Counted from the first letter of the stretch, positions 51,658 through 62,226 are shown. The stretch is 64,000 nt of DNA from Halomonas sp. CUBES01 (GCF_020991005.1 NZ_JAJLLW010000007.1:124001-188000); one strand, 5' to 3'. Notes: a model not told the origin generated them from the letters alone. Made by a program: numbers and translations.

Positions 51658-51856
51658 GGTGGCTTACTATCAACCCTATGAGTGACGCGTCGCGTGATGG
51701 TGAGCACAAAAGGTGTAAAATGATCATCATTGACGTGACAAACAGTGTTAAATAGCCCTCTAGTATAGCGCTAAAGCGGCTTAGTATACTGCCCCACTGG
51801 TAACCCGATTGTCACGCTGCTGAACGGATGACCACCGAGCAACCCATGGAGATCGC

Positions 51857-53164
51857 ATGAGCGTTACAACATCGTTAGACGACGATGCAAAGCTGTCCCT
51901 GCAGGCCGGCGACGTCGCGGCCTATATGCAAGCGTTGGGCAAAGCCGCCCGCCAGGCGGCGAGCCAATTGCGCCGCGCTGACTCAGGCCAGAAAAATCGC
52001 GCCCTGATCGCCATGGCGAGTCACCTGGATGCCGCCCGTCCGGATCTGCTGGCGGCCAACGCCGGTGACCTGGCTCGCGGTCAGGAAAACGGCCTGGACG
52101 CGGCGCTTCTCGACCGCCTGGCCTTGAGCGATGCGCGTATCGACGCCATGATCGAAGGACTTGAGCAAGTGGCGGCGCTACCCGACCCGGTGGGCGAAAT
52201 CAACGATATGCGCTATCGCCCGAGCGGTATTCAAGTGGGCAAGATGCGTGTTCCGCTGGGGGTGATCGGAATTATCTACGAGTCGCGTCCCAACGTGACC
52301 ATGGAAGCCGCCAGTCTGTGCCTCAAGGCGGGTAATGCGTGTGTCTTGAGGGGGGGATCCGAAGCACGAGACTCCAATGCGGCGATCAGCCTTTGCATTC
52401 AAGCGGGGTTGGTTGACGCGGGCCTGCCGCCAGGCAGCGTGCAGGTGGTCGCCACCAGCGACCGTGAGGCAGTCGGGGCGATGATCACCATGCCGGAGTA
52501 TATCGATGTGATCATTCCGCGAGGTGGCAAGTCGCTGATCGAGCGCATTTCCCGCGAGGCCAAGGTGCCGGTCATCAAGCACCTGGACGGCGTTTGTCAC
52601 GTCTATGTGCATAGCCTGGCGGATCCAGCGAAGGCATTGGCGATTGCCGTCAACGCCAAGACGCACCGGTACGGCACCTGCAACACCATGGAAACGCTGC
52701 TGGTCGATGCGGCCGTTGCCGATCTGCTGCTGCCGGAGCTGGCGCGCCGCTATGCCGAGCACGACGTCGAGCTGCGCGGCTGCGCGCAAACCCAGGCGTT
52801 GCTGCCCCAGGCGTTGCCGGCCAGCGAAGAGGACTGGGGCGCCGAATACCTGGCGCCGATACTCGCGATCAAGGTGGTGAACGATATCGACGAAGCCATC
52901 GCGCATATCGAGCGCTACGGGTCGCACCACACCGATGCGATTGTGACCGAAGACTACTCGCTGGCCCGCCGATTCATGGCCGAGGTAGACTCGAGCTCCG
53001 TCGTCGTCAATGCCTCGACCCGTTTTGCAGATGGCTTTGAGTACGGTCTGGGCGCGGAAATCGGCATCTCCACGGATAAGCTGCACGCCCGAGGGCCGGT
53101 AGGTCTTGAAGGCTTGACCACCCAGAAGTATGTGGTCATGGGTGACGGCCAGGTGCGTGAATGA
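51857..53164 (+). CDS. proA: Gamma-glutamyl phosphate reductase
   Basis: 435 residues. Family features: [46 protein letters not shown], and the catalytic Cys in [15 protein letters not shown]. It reduces gamma-glutamyl phosphate to glutamate-5-semialdehyde in proline synthesis. It opens the long plus-strand operon; the next gene overlaps by 4 bases. Proline is also an osmolyte, in keeping with a salt-tolerant host. Confidence 0.96.
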   Translation: MSVTTSLDDDAKLSLQAGDVAAYMQALGKAARQAASQLRRADSGQKNRALIAMASHLDAARPDLLAANAGDLARGQENGLDAALLDRLALSDARIDAMIEGLEQVAALPDPVGEINDMRYRPSGIQVGKMRVPLGVIGIIYESRPNVTMEAASLCLKAGNACVLRGGSEARDSNAAISLCIQAGLVDAGLPPGSVQVVATSDREAVGAMITMPEYIDVIIPRGGKSLIERISREAKVPVIKHLDGVCHVYVHSLADPAKALAIAVNAKTHRYGTCNTMETLLVDAAVADLLLPELARRYAEHDVELRGCAQTQALLPQALPASEEDWGAEYLAPILAIKVVNDIDEAIAHIERYGSHHTDAIVTEDYSLARRFMAEVDSSSVVVNASTRFADGFEYGLGAEIGISTDKLHARGPVGLEGLTTQKYVVMGDGQVRE

Positions 53165-53826
53165 CCCGACCGGCTCGCATTGCCATGCTCGGCGGCACCT
53201 TTGATCCCGTCCATAACGGTCATCTGCGCAGCGCGTTGGAACTGCGCGATGCGCTAGGGCTGGACGCCGTGCATATGATACCGGCCCCTCAGCCGCCGCT
53301 GCGTGACACCCCCCAGGTATCGCCCCGCCAGCGCCTGGCGCTGCTCGAGACGGCAATTGCCGATACGCCGGGCCTCAAGGCCGATGCTCGCGAGCTGGAG
53401 CGTGACGGTCCTTCCTACAGCGTGGACACGCTGCGTTCGCTGCGTGACGAATACGGCGAGCAGGCGCGACTGGTCATGGCGATTGGCTGGGACGCGTTCC
53501 TGCGCCTTGATCAATGGCGTGCCCCCGAGCAGCTGTTTGCTTATGCCCATCTGGTGGTGATTGCACGTCCCGGCCATGAAGAGACACCGTCATCGTCACT
53601 TGTGGAACTGCTGGGCGAACGCGAAGTCGATAGCGTGTCCCGGTTGATGGCCAAGCCTCATGGTCGCCTATTGCATGTAACGCTACCCTCGGCGATGGCC
53701 ATTTCAGCGACCCATATCCGTCAGTGGCTGGGCGAGGGCAAGAGCATTCGCTATCTGGTGCCCGAGGCGGTTGAAAACGCCATTTTACATGAAGGGCTGT
53801 ATCAGCGCTGGCAGTCCGTCTATTAG
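53161..53826 (+). CDS. nadD: Nicotinate-nucleotide adenylyltransferase
   Basis: 221 residues. Nucleotidyltransferase motif [17 protein letters not shown] at the start, then [15 protein letters not shown], and [24 protein letters not shown], the C-terminal ISSTxIR signature. It converts nicotinate mononucleotide to deamido-NAD. Overlaps proA by 4 bases. Confidence 0.96.
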   Translation: MTRPARIAMLGGTFDPVHNGHLRSALELRDALGLDAVHMIPAPQPPLRDTPQVSPRQRLALLETAIADTPGLKADARELERDGPSYSVDTLRSLRDEYGEQARLVMAIGWDAFLRLDQWRAPEQLFAYAHLVVIARPGHEETPSSSLVELLGEREVDSVSRLMAKPHGRLLHVTLPSAMAISATHIRQWLGEGKSIRYLVPEAVENAILHEGLYQRWQSVY

Positions 53827-53880
53827 TCGTTACAATGGCCCGCTTCATAAGCGCATTACACGGGGTTTTCGTTAGGAGAT

Positions 53881-54261
53881 ATGCACATCGATACATTAAA
53901 GAGCGTAGCGCTTGATGCGCTGGAAGAACTGAAGGCCCGCGATATCGCTCAGTTAGACGTCGCCGGACTGACCGACGTTGCCGACATCATGTTGATTGCG
54001 AGCGGCACCTCAACTCGCCACGTGGCGGCCCTTGCCCAGAACGTGGTTGAAAGGGCCAAAGCGGCCGGGCTGGCGCCTCGTGGCGTCGAAGGCGGCGACA
54101 ACGCCGACTGGGTGCTGGTCGATCTGAGCGACGTGATTGTTCATATCATGCTGCCTGAGGCCCGTGCTCTGTATGACCTGGAACGTCTGTGGGCCGACCT
54201 GCCCAGCGACACTGGCCTGCGCGAGCTTTCCGAGACTGACGAGCAGGCCAGCATGTCATGA
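53881..54261 (+). CDS. rsfS: Ribosome silencing factor RsfS
   Basis: 126 residues. Signatures: LKARDIAQLDVAGLTDVADIMLIASGTSTRHVAAL (in family order) and GDNADWVLVDLSDVIVHIMLPEARALYDLERLW. It binds L14 of the large subunit and blocks subunit joining in stationary phase. Follows nadD by 54 bases (TTAGGAGAT before the ATG); overlaps rlmH by 4 bases. Confidence 0.96.
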   Translation: MHIDTLKSVALDALEELKARDIAQLDVAGLTDVADIMLIASGTSTRHVAALAQNVVERAKAAGLAPRGVEGGDNADWVLVDLSDVIVHIMLPEARALYDLERLWADLPSDTGLRELSETDEQASMS

Positions 54262-54725
54262 AGATCCGCCTGTTGGCGGTGGGCACCAAGATGCCCGCCT
54301 GGGTGGAAGAGGGTGTCGACACCTACCGCAAGCGCTTGCCCAGGGACTTCAGTCTGGAGATCGAAGAGATAGCGCTTGGCCAGCGGGGCAAGAATGCCGA
54401 TATTGCCAGGGCGCGCGAGCAGGAAGCGGAACGCATCCGCGGTAAGCTGCGCGGCAACGAACATGTGGTCGCGCTGGAGGTAAACGGCCATGCCTGGACC
54501 ACCGAGCAGCTCGCCAGGCAAGCCGACGGCTGGCGGCTGCAGGGCCAGGATGTCGTGCTGCTGGTCGGCGGCCCCGACGGGCTCGACTCCGGCCTGTCGG
54601 CGGTGGCGCAACAGCGCTGGTCGCTATCGCCGCTGACCTTGCCACATCCGCTGGTTCGCATCATGCTCGCCGAGCAGCTTTATCGCGCCTGGACGCTGCT
54701 GGTCGGTCACCCCTACCATCGCTGA
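54258..54725 (+). CDS. rlmH: 23S rRNA pseudouridine-1915 N3-methyltransferase
   Basis: 155 residues, the standard SPOUT methyltransferase length. MKIRLLAVGTKMPAWVEEGVDTY at the start, VALEVNGHAWTTEQLA, and the SAM-binding knot LLVGGPDGLD with LSPLTLPHPLVRIMLAEQLYRAW. It methylates the helix-69 pseudouridine of 70S ribosomes. Coupled to rsfS. Confidence 0.96.
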   Translation: MKIRLLAVGTKMPAWVEEGVDTYRKRLPRDFSLEIEEIALGQRGKNADIARAREQEAERIRGKLRGNEHVVALEVNGHAWTTEQLARQADGWRLQGQDVVLLVGGPDGLDSGLSAVAQQRWSLSPLTLPHPLVRIMLAEQLYRAWTLLVGHPYHR

Positions 54726-54787
54726 TGGTTTCGCCGCCATATGCGATTGGGCGCCCGCCATTGAATGAATGAGAGTCAGTCACCGCT

Positions 54788-56695
54788 ATGCCACAGCGCG
54801 CCGACAAGCTTAAGAACACCGAGCAGGAACTGCGGATTTTTCGTGCGCGTGCGCTACTGGCCATGGTGGTCGTCGTTGCCTTGACGAGCCTGCTGGTGGG
54901 GCGGCTGGCGTACTTGCAGGTGGTTCAGCACGATGTCTACAGCACTCGGTCCGAAAAGAATCGTGTGCGCGTCGAGCCCCTGCCACCAAACCGGGGGCTG
55001 ATATACGACCGCAACGGCGAGCTGCTGGCCGAAAACCGCCCGACCTATAACTTGACGCTGGTACGCGAGCGCGCCGACGACGTCGACGAAACCCTCGAGC
55101 TGCTGGTTGAGCTTCTCGACCTCAACGACGAAGAAACCAGTACCTTCTATGAGCGGTCCCAACAGTGGCAGCGCCCCTTTCAGCCGGTGCTGCTGGCCAG
55201 TGATCTGAGCGAGGAGCAAATCGCCCGTGTGGCTATCAACCGTCACCGGCTCCCGGGCGTTGAGGTGGAAGCCCAACTGCTGCGCTATTACCCGGATGCT
55301 GAAATCATGGCCCACACGCTGGGTTACGTGGGACGTATCAACGCCGAAGAACTCGCCAACCTGGATGCGACCCGCTACGCCGGTACGCACTTTATCGGTA
55401 AGACGGGTGTCGAGCGTTTCTACGAAGACGACCTTCACGGTCAGGCGGGCCTGCGCAAGGTGGAAACCAACGCCCGGGGGCGCGTTTTGCGTGAATTGGG
55501 GCGCATCGACCCGGTGCCGGGCAAGGATCTGACGCTGACGTTGGACAAATCCTTGCAGCGGTTGGCCTACGAACTGATGGACGGTCGTCGCGGCTCAATT
55601 GTCGCTATCGAGCCCGATAGTGGTGAGATACTGGCCATGGTGTCCACGCCCGGGTTCGACAGCAATCAGTTCGTCACCGGCATCGACAGGGCCTCATACC
55701 AGGCCCTCCAGGAAAATCTCGATCTGCCGTTGTTCAATCGTGCCATTCGCGGGCATTATCCCCCGGGTTCCACCATCAAACCGTTTCTCGCGCTGGGCGG
55801 GCTTGCTGAGGGGGCGATCACGCCAGATACCACCATCAACGACCCCGGCTATTACCAGTTACCCAATGATTCACGCCGCTATCGCAACTGGCTGCGCTGG
55901 GGCCATGGTCGAGTGGATCTGGAGCGTTCGCTGGCAGTGTCCAACAACACCTATTACTACTCGCTGGCCCATGAGATGGGCATCGATAGCCTCCATGAGC
56001 AGATGAGCAACTTTGGCTTTGGCCGGCGCGTTGCCCACGATGTGCAGGGCGAAAGCTCAGGATTGATGCCGTCCCGCGAGTGGAAGCGTGAGCGCTTCAA
56101 CCAGCCTTGGTACCCGGGGGAGACGCTGTCGGTGGGCATCGGTCAAGGTTACTGGCAGGTCACCCCGCTGCAGTTAGCGACCGCTACCGCTACGCTTGCC
56201 AATCGCGGAGAGTGGGTCAAGCCGCGCATTGCTCGCCAGATTGGCGACTCAACTCTTGAGCGGGATTTGCCTGATACGCCAGAGGATATCAATCTGGCCC
56301 AGGAGGATTGGTGGGACAGCGTCTTTAGCGGCATGGAGAAAGTGGTAAGCGGAAGTGAAGGCACCGCTCGGCGAACCGGGCGGGGGCTGGAGTACCGTAT
56401 GGGCGGCAAGTCGGGTACCGCCCAGGTGTTCTCCCTCGGCCAGGATCAGCGTTACGACGCCGATGAGCTGGAAGAGCGCCTGCGGGATCATGCCCTGTTC
56501 ATTGCCTTTGCCCCCATCGAAGACCCGCAGATTGCCGTGGCGGTGATTGTCGAAAATGCCGGGGGCGGCAGTACCCATGCGGCGCACCTGGCCAGGGCCA
56601 TGACCGATGAGTGGCTGCTCGACGACGAGGCCCCGGAAGTCGACGAAGTACGCGAGACCCTGGAAACCGACACCAGCAACGTGGAGGGTAACTGA
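54788..56695 (+). CDS. mrdA: Peptidoglycan transpeptidase PBP2
   Basis: 635 residues. One N-terminal membrane helix (about 20-42), the pedestal domain (LPPNRGLIYDRNGELLAENRPTYNL), and the transpeptidase domain with S-x-x-K in PPGSTIKPFLAL, S-N-N in AVSNNTYYYSL and K-S-G in GGKSGTAQVFSLG. It cross-links elongating sidewall peptidoglycan together with RodA, encoded 2 bases downstream. The start follows GAGTCAGTCACC; no strong Shine-Dalgarno. Confidence 0.96.
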   Translation: MPQRADKLKNTEQELRIFRARALLAMVVVVALTSLLVGRLAYLQVVQHDVYSTRSEKNRVRVEPLPPNRGLIYDRNGELLAENRPTYNLTLVRERADDVDETLELLVELLDLNDEETSTFYERSQQWQRPFQPVLLASDLSEEQIARVAINRHRLPGVEVEAQLLRYYPDAEIMAHTLGYVGRINAEELANLDATRYAGTHFIGKTGVERFYEDDLHGQAGLRKVETNARGRVLRELGRIDPVPGKDLTLTLDKSLQRLAYELMDGRRGSIVAIEPDSGEILAMVSTPGFDSNQFVTGIDRASYQALQENLDLPLFNRAIRGHYPPGSTIKPFLALGGLAEGAITPDTTINDPGYYQLPNDSRRYRNWLRWGHGRVDLERSLAVSNNTYYYSLAHEMGIDSLHEQMSNFGFGRRVAHDVQGESSGLMPSREWKRERFNQPWYPGETLSVGIGQGYWQVTPLQLATATATLANRGEWVKPRIARQIGDSTLERDLPDTPEDINLAQEDWWDSVFSGMEKVVSGSEGTARRTGRGLEYRMGGKSGTAQVFSLGQDQRYDADELEERLRDHALFIAFAPIEDPQIAVAVIVENAGGGSTHAAHLARAMTDEWLLDDEAPEVDEVRETLETDTSNVEGN

Positions 56696-56697
56696 TC

Positions 56698-57855
56698 ATG
56701 CCATGGCAGGCCTTGGCCCGTTCAATGCGCGGTCGACCGGTGCGCCCCAGCGGCGGTATTCCCAAGCGGCGTAGTATCTGGGAGCGCATTCATCTGGATC
56801 CCTGGCTGCTCGGCCTGCTGCTGGTGCTGATGGGGGGCGGACTGCTGGTGATCTACAGCGCCTCGGGGCAGAGCATGAATGTGGTCATTGCCCAGGCCAT
56901 TCGCTTTGCCGTCGCGCTATTTGCCATGCTGGTCGTGGCGCAGTTTTCGCCGATTTTCTTTTTGCGCTGGGCGCCCGTGGTTTACGGCATCGGGGTGCTG
57001 ATGCTGCTGGCGGTGGAGCTGGTGGGTGATATCGGCATGGGCGCTCAGCGCTGGCTGGAGATTCCCGGTGTCATCCGCTTTCAGCCGTCGGAGATGATGA
57101 AACTGGCGGTGCCGATCATGGTGGCGGCGTACCTGTACCGCTGCGAGCTGCCACCCAAGTTGAAGGATATCGTGATCTGCGCGGTGATTATTGGTCTGCC
57201 CGTGTCGCTCATCGCCGCCCAGCCGGATTTGGGAACCTCGTTGCTTGTGGCCAGTGCGGCGATTATCGTCGTGTTGCTGGCCGGCTTGTCCTGGCGGCTG
57301 ATCGGCCTTGTCGTTGCCCTGCTGGCGGCGGGGTGTCCGCTGCTGTGGATGAACCTGCATAACTACCAGCGGCAGCGCGTGCTGACCTTTCTCAACCCTG
57401 AAAGTGACCCGCTGGGGGCGGGCTGGAACATCATCCAGTCGACGACGGCAATTGGCAGCGGTGGTGTGTTCGGCAAGGGCTGGCTGCAGGGCACCCAGTC
57501 CCAGCTGGAGTTCCTACCCGAGCCGCATACCGATTTCATCGTCGCGGTGCTCGGAGAAGAGCTGGGTCTCATTGGCATGGTGGTGGTGATTTTTCTTTAC
57601 CTGCTGATTGTCGGGCGTGGACTTTGGCTGGCCAGCCAGTCGCAGAATACTTTCGGTCGTTTGGTCGCCGGCAGTATTATTCTGACGTTTTTTATCTATG
57701 TATTCGTCAATATCGGTATGGTGAGCGGCATACTGCCCGTGGTGGGAGTTCCTTTGCCGCTGGTCAGCTTCGGGGGAACCTCGAGCGTGACCTTGCTGGT
57801 GGGGTTCGGTATTCTCATGTCGATTCATGCGCATCGTCGGCTACTTCCACGCTAG
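56698..57855 (+). CDS. rodA: Peptidoglycan glycosyltransferase RodA
   Basis: 385 residues of the SEDS family, with about ten membrane helices. Signatures: LLVIYSASGQSMNVV, GAQRWLEIPGVIRFQPSEMMKL, and NIGMVSGILPVVGVPLPLVSFGG split across the last helices; the catalytic Asp lies in the periplasmic loop LPEPHTDFIVAVLGEELG. Works with PBP2 from the gene 2 bases upstream. The 25-residue N-terminal extension before the first helix is basic. Confidence 0.96.
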   Translation: MPWQALARSMRGRPVRPSGGIPKRRSIWERIHLDPWLLGLLLVLMGGGLLVIYSASGQSMNVVIAQAIRFAVALFAMLVVAQFSPIFFLRWAPVVYGIGVLMLLAVELVGDIGMGAQRWLEIPGVIRFQPSEMMKLAVPIMVAAYLYRCELPPKLKDIVICAVIIGLPVSLIAAQPDLGTSLLVASAAIIVVLLAGLSWRLIGLVVALLAAGCPLLWMNLHNYQRQRVLTFLNPESDPLGAGWNIIQSTTAIGSGGVFGKGWLQGTQSQLEFLPEPHTDFIVAVLGEELGLIGMVVVIFLYLLIVGRGLWLASQSQNTFGRLVAGSIILTFFIYVFVNIGMVSGILPVVGVPLPLVSFGGTSSVTLLVGFGILMSIHAHRRLLPR

Positions 57856-57902
57856 CGATGGCGCAAGCATAACAGTGCGCATTCCACAGGAGCAGCGAGC
57901 GA

Positions 57903-58943
57903 ATGAGTAAAGCCATAAGGATGGCAGGTGTCGGCATACTGGGCGCCTTGATTGGCAGCCTGACGCTTCCCCTCATGGCTGAGGAGGGCAGTGGCGTTTT
58001 TAATCCCGACGACTACCCTCAGGCGCAGCGTCTTGTGAAAGGGCTTGAAGCCAAGGGAGTGCCTGCGGAATGGGCAAATCACCAGCTGCGCCAGGCCAAG
58101 CTTCGTCAGTCGGTGCTGGATGCCATGGCAGGGGCAGCCGAGCGGCACCTCGCGTGGCATGAGTATCGGGACATCTTCATTACCGACCAGCGCATTGAAG
58201 AAGGCGTGGCGTTCCAGCAGGCCCATGACGATGCGCTGGCCAAGGCCGAAGCCGTGTATGGCGTCCCGCGTGACATCATCACCGCCATTATCGGCGTCGA
58301 AACCTATTACGGGCGCTATCGCGGCAGCCACCCGGTGCTGGACTCACTGGCGACGCTGGCCTTCGAGCACCCGACGCGAGGCGAGTTTTTTACCCGTGAG
58401 CTTGCCGCCTTCCTACAGATCGCCCATGAGCAGCAGGTCGACCCCGCTACGCTATCGGGCTCCTACGCCGGCGCCATGGGCTATCCGCAGTTCATTCCGA
58501 CAAGCTATCAGGCCTATGCCGTGGACTTCGACGACGACGGCCTGCGCGATCTGTGGAATAACCCGGTCGACGCGATCGGTAGCGTGGCCAACTATTTTGC
58601 GGAGCACGGCTGGCAGGAAGACGGCGCTATTTACTATTCCGCCGAAGGGCCGGCGTCAGCGCCTGAGGGTCTTGCGGTGAACCAGATCACGACGCCCGGC
58701 ACCTCGTTGAACACGTTGAAAAAAGCGGGCATCACGCCGGGTATGTCGCTGGAGGAGGGAGTGGCGGTATCGCCGCTGGTGCTAACCCAAGACGACGGTA
58801 CACTTTCCTATCGGCTTGGTTTGCATAATTTTTACGTGATTACTCGCTACAATCACAGCCATCTTTATGCCATGGCGGTGACCGAACTGGCCGAGGCAAT
58901 AGGGGATGCAACATCACAGGCACAGGGTGAGAGTGACTTATGA
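57903..58943 (+). CDS. mltB: Membrane-bound lytic transglycosylase B family
   Basis: 346 residues. N-terminal signal peptide (VGILGALIGSLTLPLMA); no lipobox is visible, unlike E. coli MltB, so it may be soluble in the periplasm. The catalytic Glu is in ITAIIGVETYYGRYRG, followed by LATLAFEHPTRGEFF and SYAGAMGYPQFIPTSYQAYAVD. It cleaves glycan strands to 1,6-anhydro ends. Overlaps rlpA by 4 bases. Confidence 0.93.
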   Translation: MSKAIRMAGVGILGALIGSLTLPLMAEEGSGVFNPDDYPQAQRLVKGLEAKGVPAEWANHQLRQAKLRQSVLDAMAGAAERHLAWHEYRDIFITDQRIEEGVAFQQAHDDALAKAEAVYGVPRDIITAIIGVETYYGRYRGSHPVLDSLATLAFEHPTRGEFFTRELAAFLQIAHEQQVDPATLSGSYAGAMGYPQFIPTSYQAYAVDFDDDGLRDLWNNPVDAIGSVANYFAEHGWQEDGAIYYSAEGPASAPEGLAVNQITTPGTSLNTLKKAGITPGMSLEEGVAVSPLVLTQDDGTLSYRLGLHNFYVITRYNHSHLYAMAVTELAEAIGDATSQAQGESDL

Positions 58944-59896
58944 AGCATGACGCTAGTGTCTATCAGCGCCTTGGCGGCGCCGTCCTGGTGCTGGCACTGA
59001 TCAGCGGCTGTGCCAGCCAGCAGCCGAGTGGGGTGGGCCAGTCGAGCGGCGACCGTTCCGCAGGAGCAATGGAGACAAAACAGAGTAATGACCGGGATAC
59101 GGCCGGTGGGCGGTACGCGATGAGTGGTGATGCCTATCCACTCGATCCGCCGGATGTCTCTGACGTGCCGGATGCTCAACCTCGTGATGAACCTTATTCC
59201 CGTGCGGGCAATCGTCCAACCTACGAAGTATGGGGCAAGACCTACCATGTACTGCCGGATGCGGATGGCTACAGCAAGCGCGGACTGGCCTCATGGTACG
59301 GTAAGAAATTTCACGGCTATGCCACCTCGAACGGTGAAATCTACGACATGTACAAGATGTCGGCGGCGCACCGTTCCCTCCCGCTGCCCACCTACGCCCG
59401 AGTGACCAACCAGCGCAATGGACAGTCAGTGATCGTCAGGGTCAACGACCGCGGGCCTTTCCACAGCGACCGTGAAATTGATCTGTCCTATGCCGCCGCA
59501 GCGCGTCTGGATATCCTGGACGAAGGTACCGGCGAGGTAAAGGTGGAAGCGATTAATCCTGCTCAATGGCGGGCGCAGCGTTCAGGCGGCCGCTCGTCGG
59601 CACCAGAGCCTGAAACGTCCCCAACGCAGGCATCCCCGGCGCGCAGCAGCGAAGCTGAATCGGGGGCGGAAAACGACGCCTCAACGGTGTATCTGCAAAT
59701 TGCCGCGCTGGGTGACGCCCGGACCGCCGAGCAGCTGCAAGCACGCTTGAGCGACGAACTAGCACATCAGGTAAGGGTTCAGGCCCGTGATGATGTGTAT
59801 CGTGTTCAGGTGGGCCCGGTTGCGGCCGACCAGGAGGCTGAAGCCCGTAAAGCATTGCACGATGCGGGCTTTACCGATGTGTTTATCGTGCGATAA
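58940..59896 (+). CDS. rlpA: Septal/sidewall lipoprotein RlpA
   Basis: 318 residues. Lipoprotein signal with lipobox ISGC (Cys near residue 28). A double-psi beta-barrel domain with GLASWYGKKFHGYATSNGE, LPTYARVTNQRNG and VNDRGPFHSDREIDLSYAAA carries the catalytic Asp and His. A Pro/Ser/Glu linker (210-245) and a C-terminal SPOR domain (VYLQIAALGDARTAEQLQ) follow. It degrades denuded glycan strands at the division site. Coupled to mltB. Confidence 0.95.
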   Translation: MKHDASVYQRLGGAVLVLALISGCASQQPSGVGQSSGDRSAGAMETKQSNDRDTAGGRYAMSGDAYPLDPPDVSDVPDAQPRDEPYSRAGNRPTYEVWGKTYHVLPDADGYSKRGLASWYGKKFHGYATSNGEIYDMYKMSAAHRSLPLPTYARVTNQRNGQSVIVRVNDRGPFHSDREIDLSYAAAARLDILDEGTGEVKVEAINPAQWRAQRSGGRSSAPEPETSPTQASPARSSEAESGAENDASTVYLQIAALGDARTAEQLQARLSDELAHQVRVQARDDVYRVQVGPVAADQEAEARKALHDAGFTDVFIVR

Positions 59897-59965
59897 TTGC
59901 GCACCATTTTTTATGTCGACGCGTACTGCGGGTCGTGTCCTTTTCAAGTTAACGAGACTGTTACC

Positions 59966-61165
59966 ATGAGTGTGTTGAATACCCTTTTTTCTTCCGCCCG
60001 ACTGTGCGTTTTGGCCGCCGCGCTGGTGATCACTCCTTCCGTCGATGCCCAGGAGGTGCCGCAGCCGCAAACCCTCATACCGGCGCCTCCCCAGTTGGCT
60101 GCCAAATCATGGATCCTGATGGATGCTGACAGCGGTGAGGTGCTGGCCGAGCATGAAGCTGATAAGCGCCTGCCACCGGCCAGTTTGACCAAGCTGATGA
60201 CCGCCTATCTGGTGGAGCGCGAACTTGACCGCGGCAGCATTGCCCTCGACGACCAGGTTAGCATCAGCGAGAACGCCTGGCGCACTGGGGGCTCCAAGAT
60301 GTTTGTGGAAGTCGGCGATCAGGTGGCCGTTGAAGACTTGCTGCACGGTATCGTCATCGTCTCCGGGAACGATGCCAGCGTGGCCATGGCCGAGCACCTG
60401 GCAGGAGGTGAAGCGCCGTTCGCTGATTTGATGAACCAGCACGCGGCGCGTCTGGGAATGAACAACTCGAACTTCGAAAACCCCACCGGGCTTCCAGGAG
60501 AAAACCATTACTCCTCGGCGCGTGACATGGCGTTGCTGACACAGCACATTGTCAACGACTACCCCGAGCATTACGCGATCTATTCCCAGCGTAACTTTAC
60601 CTATGGTGGCATCGAACAGCCCAACCGTAATCGCCTGCTATGGCGTGACCCTTCGGTTGACGGCTTGAAGACTGGCTGGACGTCAGAGGCTGGTTATTGC
60701 CTGGTGTCGTCGGCCAAGCGTGACGATATGCGGCTGATCTCGGTGGTCATGGGCACCGATTCTGAAGAAGCCCGCGCCCAGGAAACCCAGAAGCTACTCA
60801 GTTACGGCTTCCGCTTTTTTGAAACCATGAACCTCTACGACCGTGGCGCCGTGCTGGCAACGCCGCGGGTCTGGGGTGGTGATATCAACGAAGTCCGCGT
60901 CGGTGTCGATGAGAAAGTCACCATGACGCTGCCGCGCAACCGCAACGACGAGCTGCGTGCGCGATTGAACCTTAACGCCGATCTCCAGGCACCCCTGACT
61001 GTGGGCGACGAAGTCGGCACGCTGGAGATTCACATGGGTGACCGCGTCGTTGGTGAACGGCGCCTGGTTGCCCTGGAAGACGTCGAAGAAGGCGGCTTTT
61101 TCAAGAAGCTTCTTGATCAGGTGCGGCGTTTCTTCTCCAACCTGATCAGTGATTTTACTGACTAG
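59966..61165 (+). CDS. dacA: D-alanyl-D-alanine carboxypeptidase (PBP5/6 type)
   Basis: 399 residues from ATG 59966; the frame is open to the rlpA stop but the signal peptide (LCVLAAALVITPSVDA) begins here. Active-site motifs: S-x-x-K in PASLTKLMTAYLV, S-G-N in VIVSGNDASVAMAE and K-T-G in GLKTGWTSEAGY. The C-terminal PBP5 domain and an amphipathic anchor helix (FFKKLLDQVRRFFSNLISDF) are present. It trims the terminal D-Ala of stem peptides. Confidence 0.95.
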   Translation: MSVLNTLFSSARLCVLAAALVITPSVDAQEVPQPQTLIPAPPQLAAKSWILMDADSGEVLAEHEADKRLPPASLTKLMTAYLVERELDRGSIALDDQVSISENAWRTGGSKMFVEVGDQVAVEDLLHGIVIVSGNDASVAMAEHLAGGEAPFADLMNQHAARLGMNNSNFENPTGLPGENHYSSARDMALLTQHIVNDYPEHYAIYSQRNFTYGGIEQPNRNRLLWRDPSVDGLKTGWTSEAGYCLVSSAKRDDMRLISVVMGTDSEEARAQETQKLLSYGFRFFETMNLYDRGAVLATPRVWGGDINEVRVGVDEKVTMTLPRNRNDELRARLNLNADLQAPLTVGDEVGTLEIHMGDRVVGERRLVALEDVEEGGFFKKLLDQVRRFFSNLISDFTD

Positions 61166-61224
61166 GTAGCGACTGTCTTACTGTCGTGGATAGACCTACC
61201 ATTTGCCAAATCAGTGAGTGTGAC

Positions 61225-61539
61225 ATGTCAACAAAAGGTGGACAGAAAGGCTTTCGCGACCTGCGTCAGCCGGCGACGCAAGAGCCGCCCAAGATCAACT
61301 TCCCGTGCCCCTACCCGATCAAGGTGGTGGGGGATGCCACCGAGGATTTTCCGGCGCGGGTCTGTCAGGTGATCATTCGCCATGCGCCTGATTTCGATGA
61401 AACGACCATGCAGGTCATTGATAGTCGCAACGGGCGTTTTCAATCGGTGCGTGTCACCATTACGGCCACCGGGGAGCAGCAGCTAAGCCAGCTGTTCGAC
61501 GAGCTGAAAGCCACTGGCCTTGTGCACATGGTGGTGTAA
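61225..61539 (+). CDS. ybeD: DUF493 protein YbeD
   Basis: 104 residues from ATG 61225, slightly longer than E. coli YbeD because of a basic N-terminus ([16 protein letters not shown]). Family core: [19 protein letters not shown], then [27 protein letters not shown]. The ACT-like fold has no defined function; the position between dacA and lipB is conserved in gammaproteobacteria. Shares one base with lipB (TAATG). Confidence 0.93.
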   Translation: MSTKGGQKGFRDLRQPATQEPPKINFPCPYPIKVVGDATEDFPARVCQVIIRHAPDFDETTMQVIDSRNGRFQSVRVTITATGEQQLSQLFDELKATGLVHMVV

Positions 61540-62207
61540 TGGCCGCCCCGCCCATCGAGCTGCACGTGCTGGGTCGAAAGCCCTATCTGCCGGTCTGGCA
61601 GGCAATGCGCTCGTTGACCGACCAGCGCGACGCCGATACGCCCGACCAGTTCTGGCTGGTCGAGCACGACCCGGTGTTTACCCAGGGACAAGCCGGCAAG
61701 CCCGAGCATATCCTGATGCCGGGTGATATTCCGGTGGTGCAGACCGACCGGGGCGGACAGGTGACCTACCATGGCCCCGGTCAGGTGGTGCTGTACCCGC
61801 TGCTGGATGTTCGTCGGACGAAGCTCGGTGTACGCACGCTGGTCACCGCCCTCGAAGACGCCGTGATCGAGGTGCTGGCAAGTTACGGCGTGACGGCGAG
61901 GGCGCGGCCTGATGCGCCGGGGGTCTATGTGAGTGATGATGCCGGCGAGGCCAAGATCGCCTCACTGGGGTTACGCATTCGCCGCGGGGCGAGCTTCCAC
62001 GGTGTGGCGCTCAATGTGGACGGGGATCTGTCGCCTTTTGCCTGCATCAATCCTTGCGGCTACGCGGGCATGCCGATGACGCGTCTGGCGGACTGGGTAT
62101 CGCTGCCAGGTGATCATCAGGTAGGTGAGCAGCTTGCCAAGGCGCTGGCGGGGAAGCTAAAGCGGTCGTTAGTAGCGGGCGTTGAACGGCCACCGCTAAC
62201 CGAGTAG
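61539..62207 (+). CDS. lipB: Octanoyl-ACP:protein octanoyltransferase
   Basis: 222 residues. Signatures: [38 protein letters not shown] (spread over the conserved block), the catalytic Lys in [11 protein letters not shown] and Cys in FACINPCGY. It transfers octanoate to lipoate-dependent enzymes. Last gene of the long operon; lipA, which inserts the sulfurs, is convergent just beyond. Confidence 0.96.
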   Translation: MAAPPIELHVLGRKPYLPVWQAMRSLTDQRDADTPDQFWLVEHDPVFTQGQAGKPEHILMPGDIPVVQTDRGGQVTYHGPGQVVLYPLLDVRRTKLGVRTLVTALEDAVIEVLASYGVTARARPDAPGVYVSDDAGEAKIASLGLRIRRGASFHGVALNVDGDLSPFACINPCGYAGMPMTRLADWVSLPGDHQVGEQLAKALAGKLKRSLVAGVERPPLTE

Positions 62208-62213
62208 CGGTGG
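62190..62213. terminator. Hairpin between convergent lipB and lipA
   Basis: CCACCGCTA (62190-62198) and TAGCGGTGG (62205-62213) form a perfect 9-bp stem with a 6-base loop that overlaps the lipB stop. No T run follows on either strand, so it is a weak or factor-assisted terminator separating the two convergent genes. Confidence 0.55.
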
Positions 62214-62226
62214 CAGGGCAATGCAG

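Noticed and set aside
52178..53356. 392-codon open frame antisense to proA/nadD
   Set aside because: A product of GC-rich third positions; the sense genes are unmistakable and the antisense product has no domain character.
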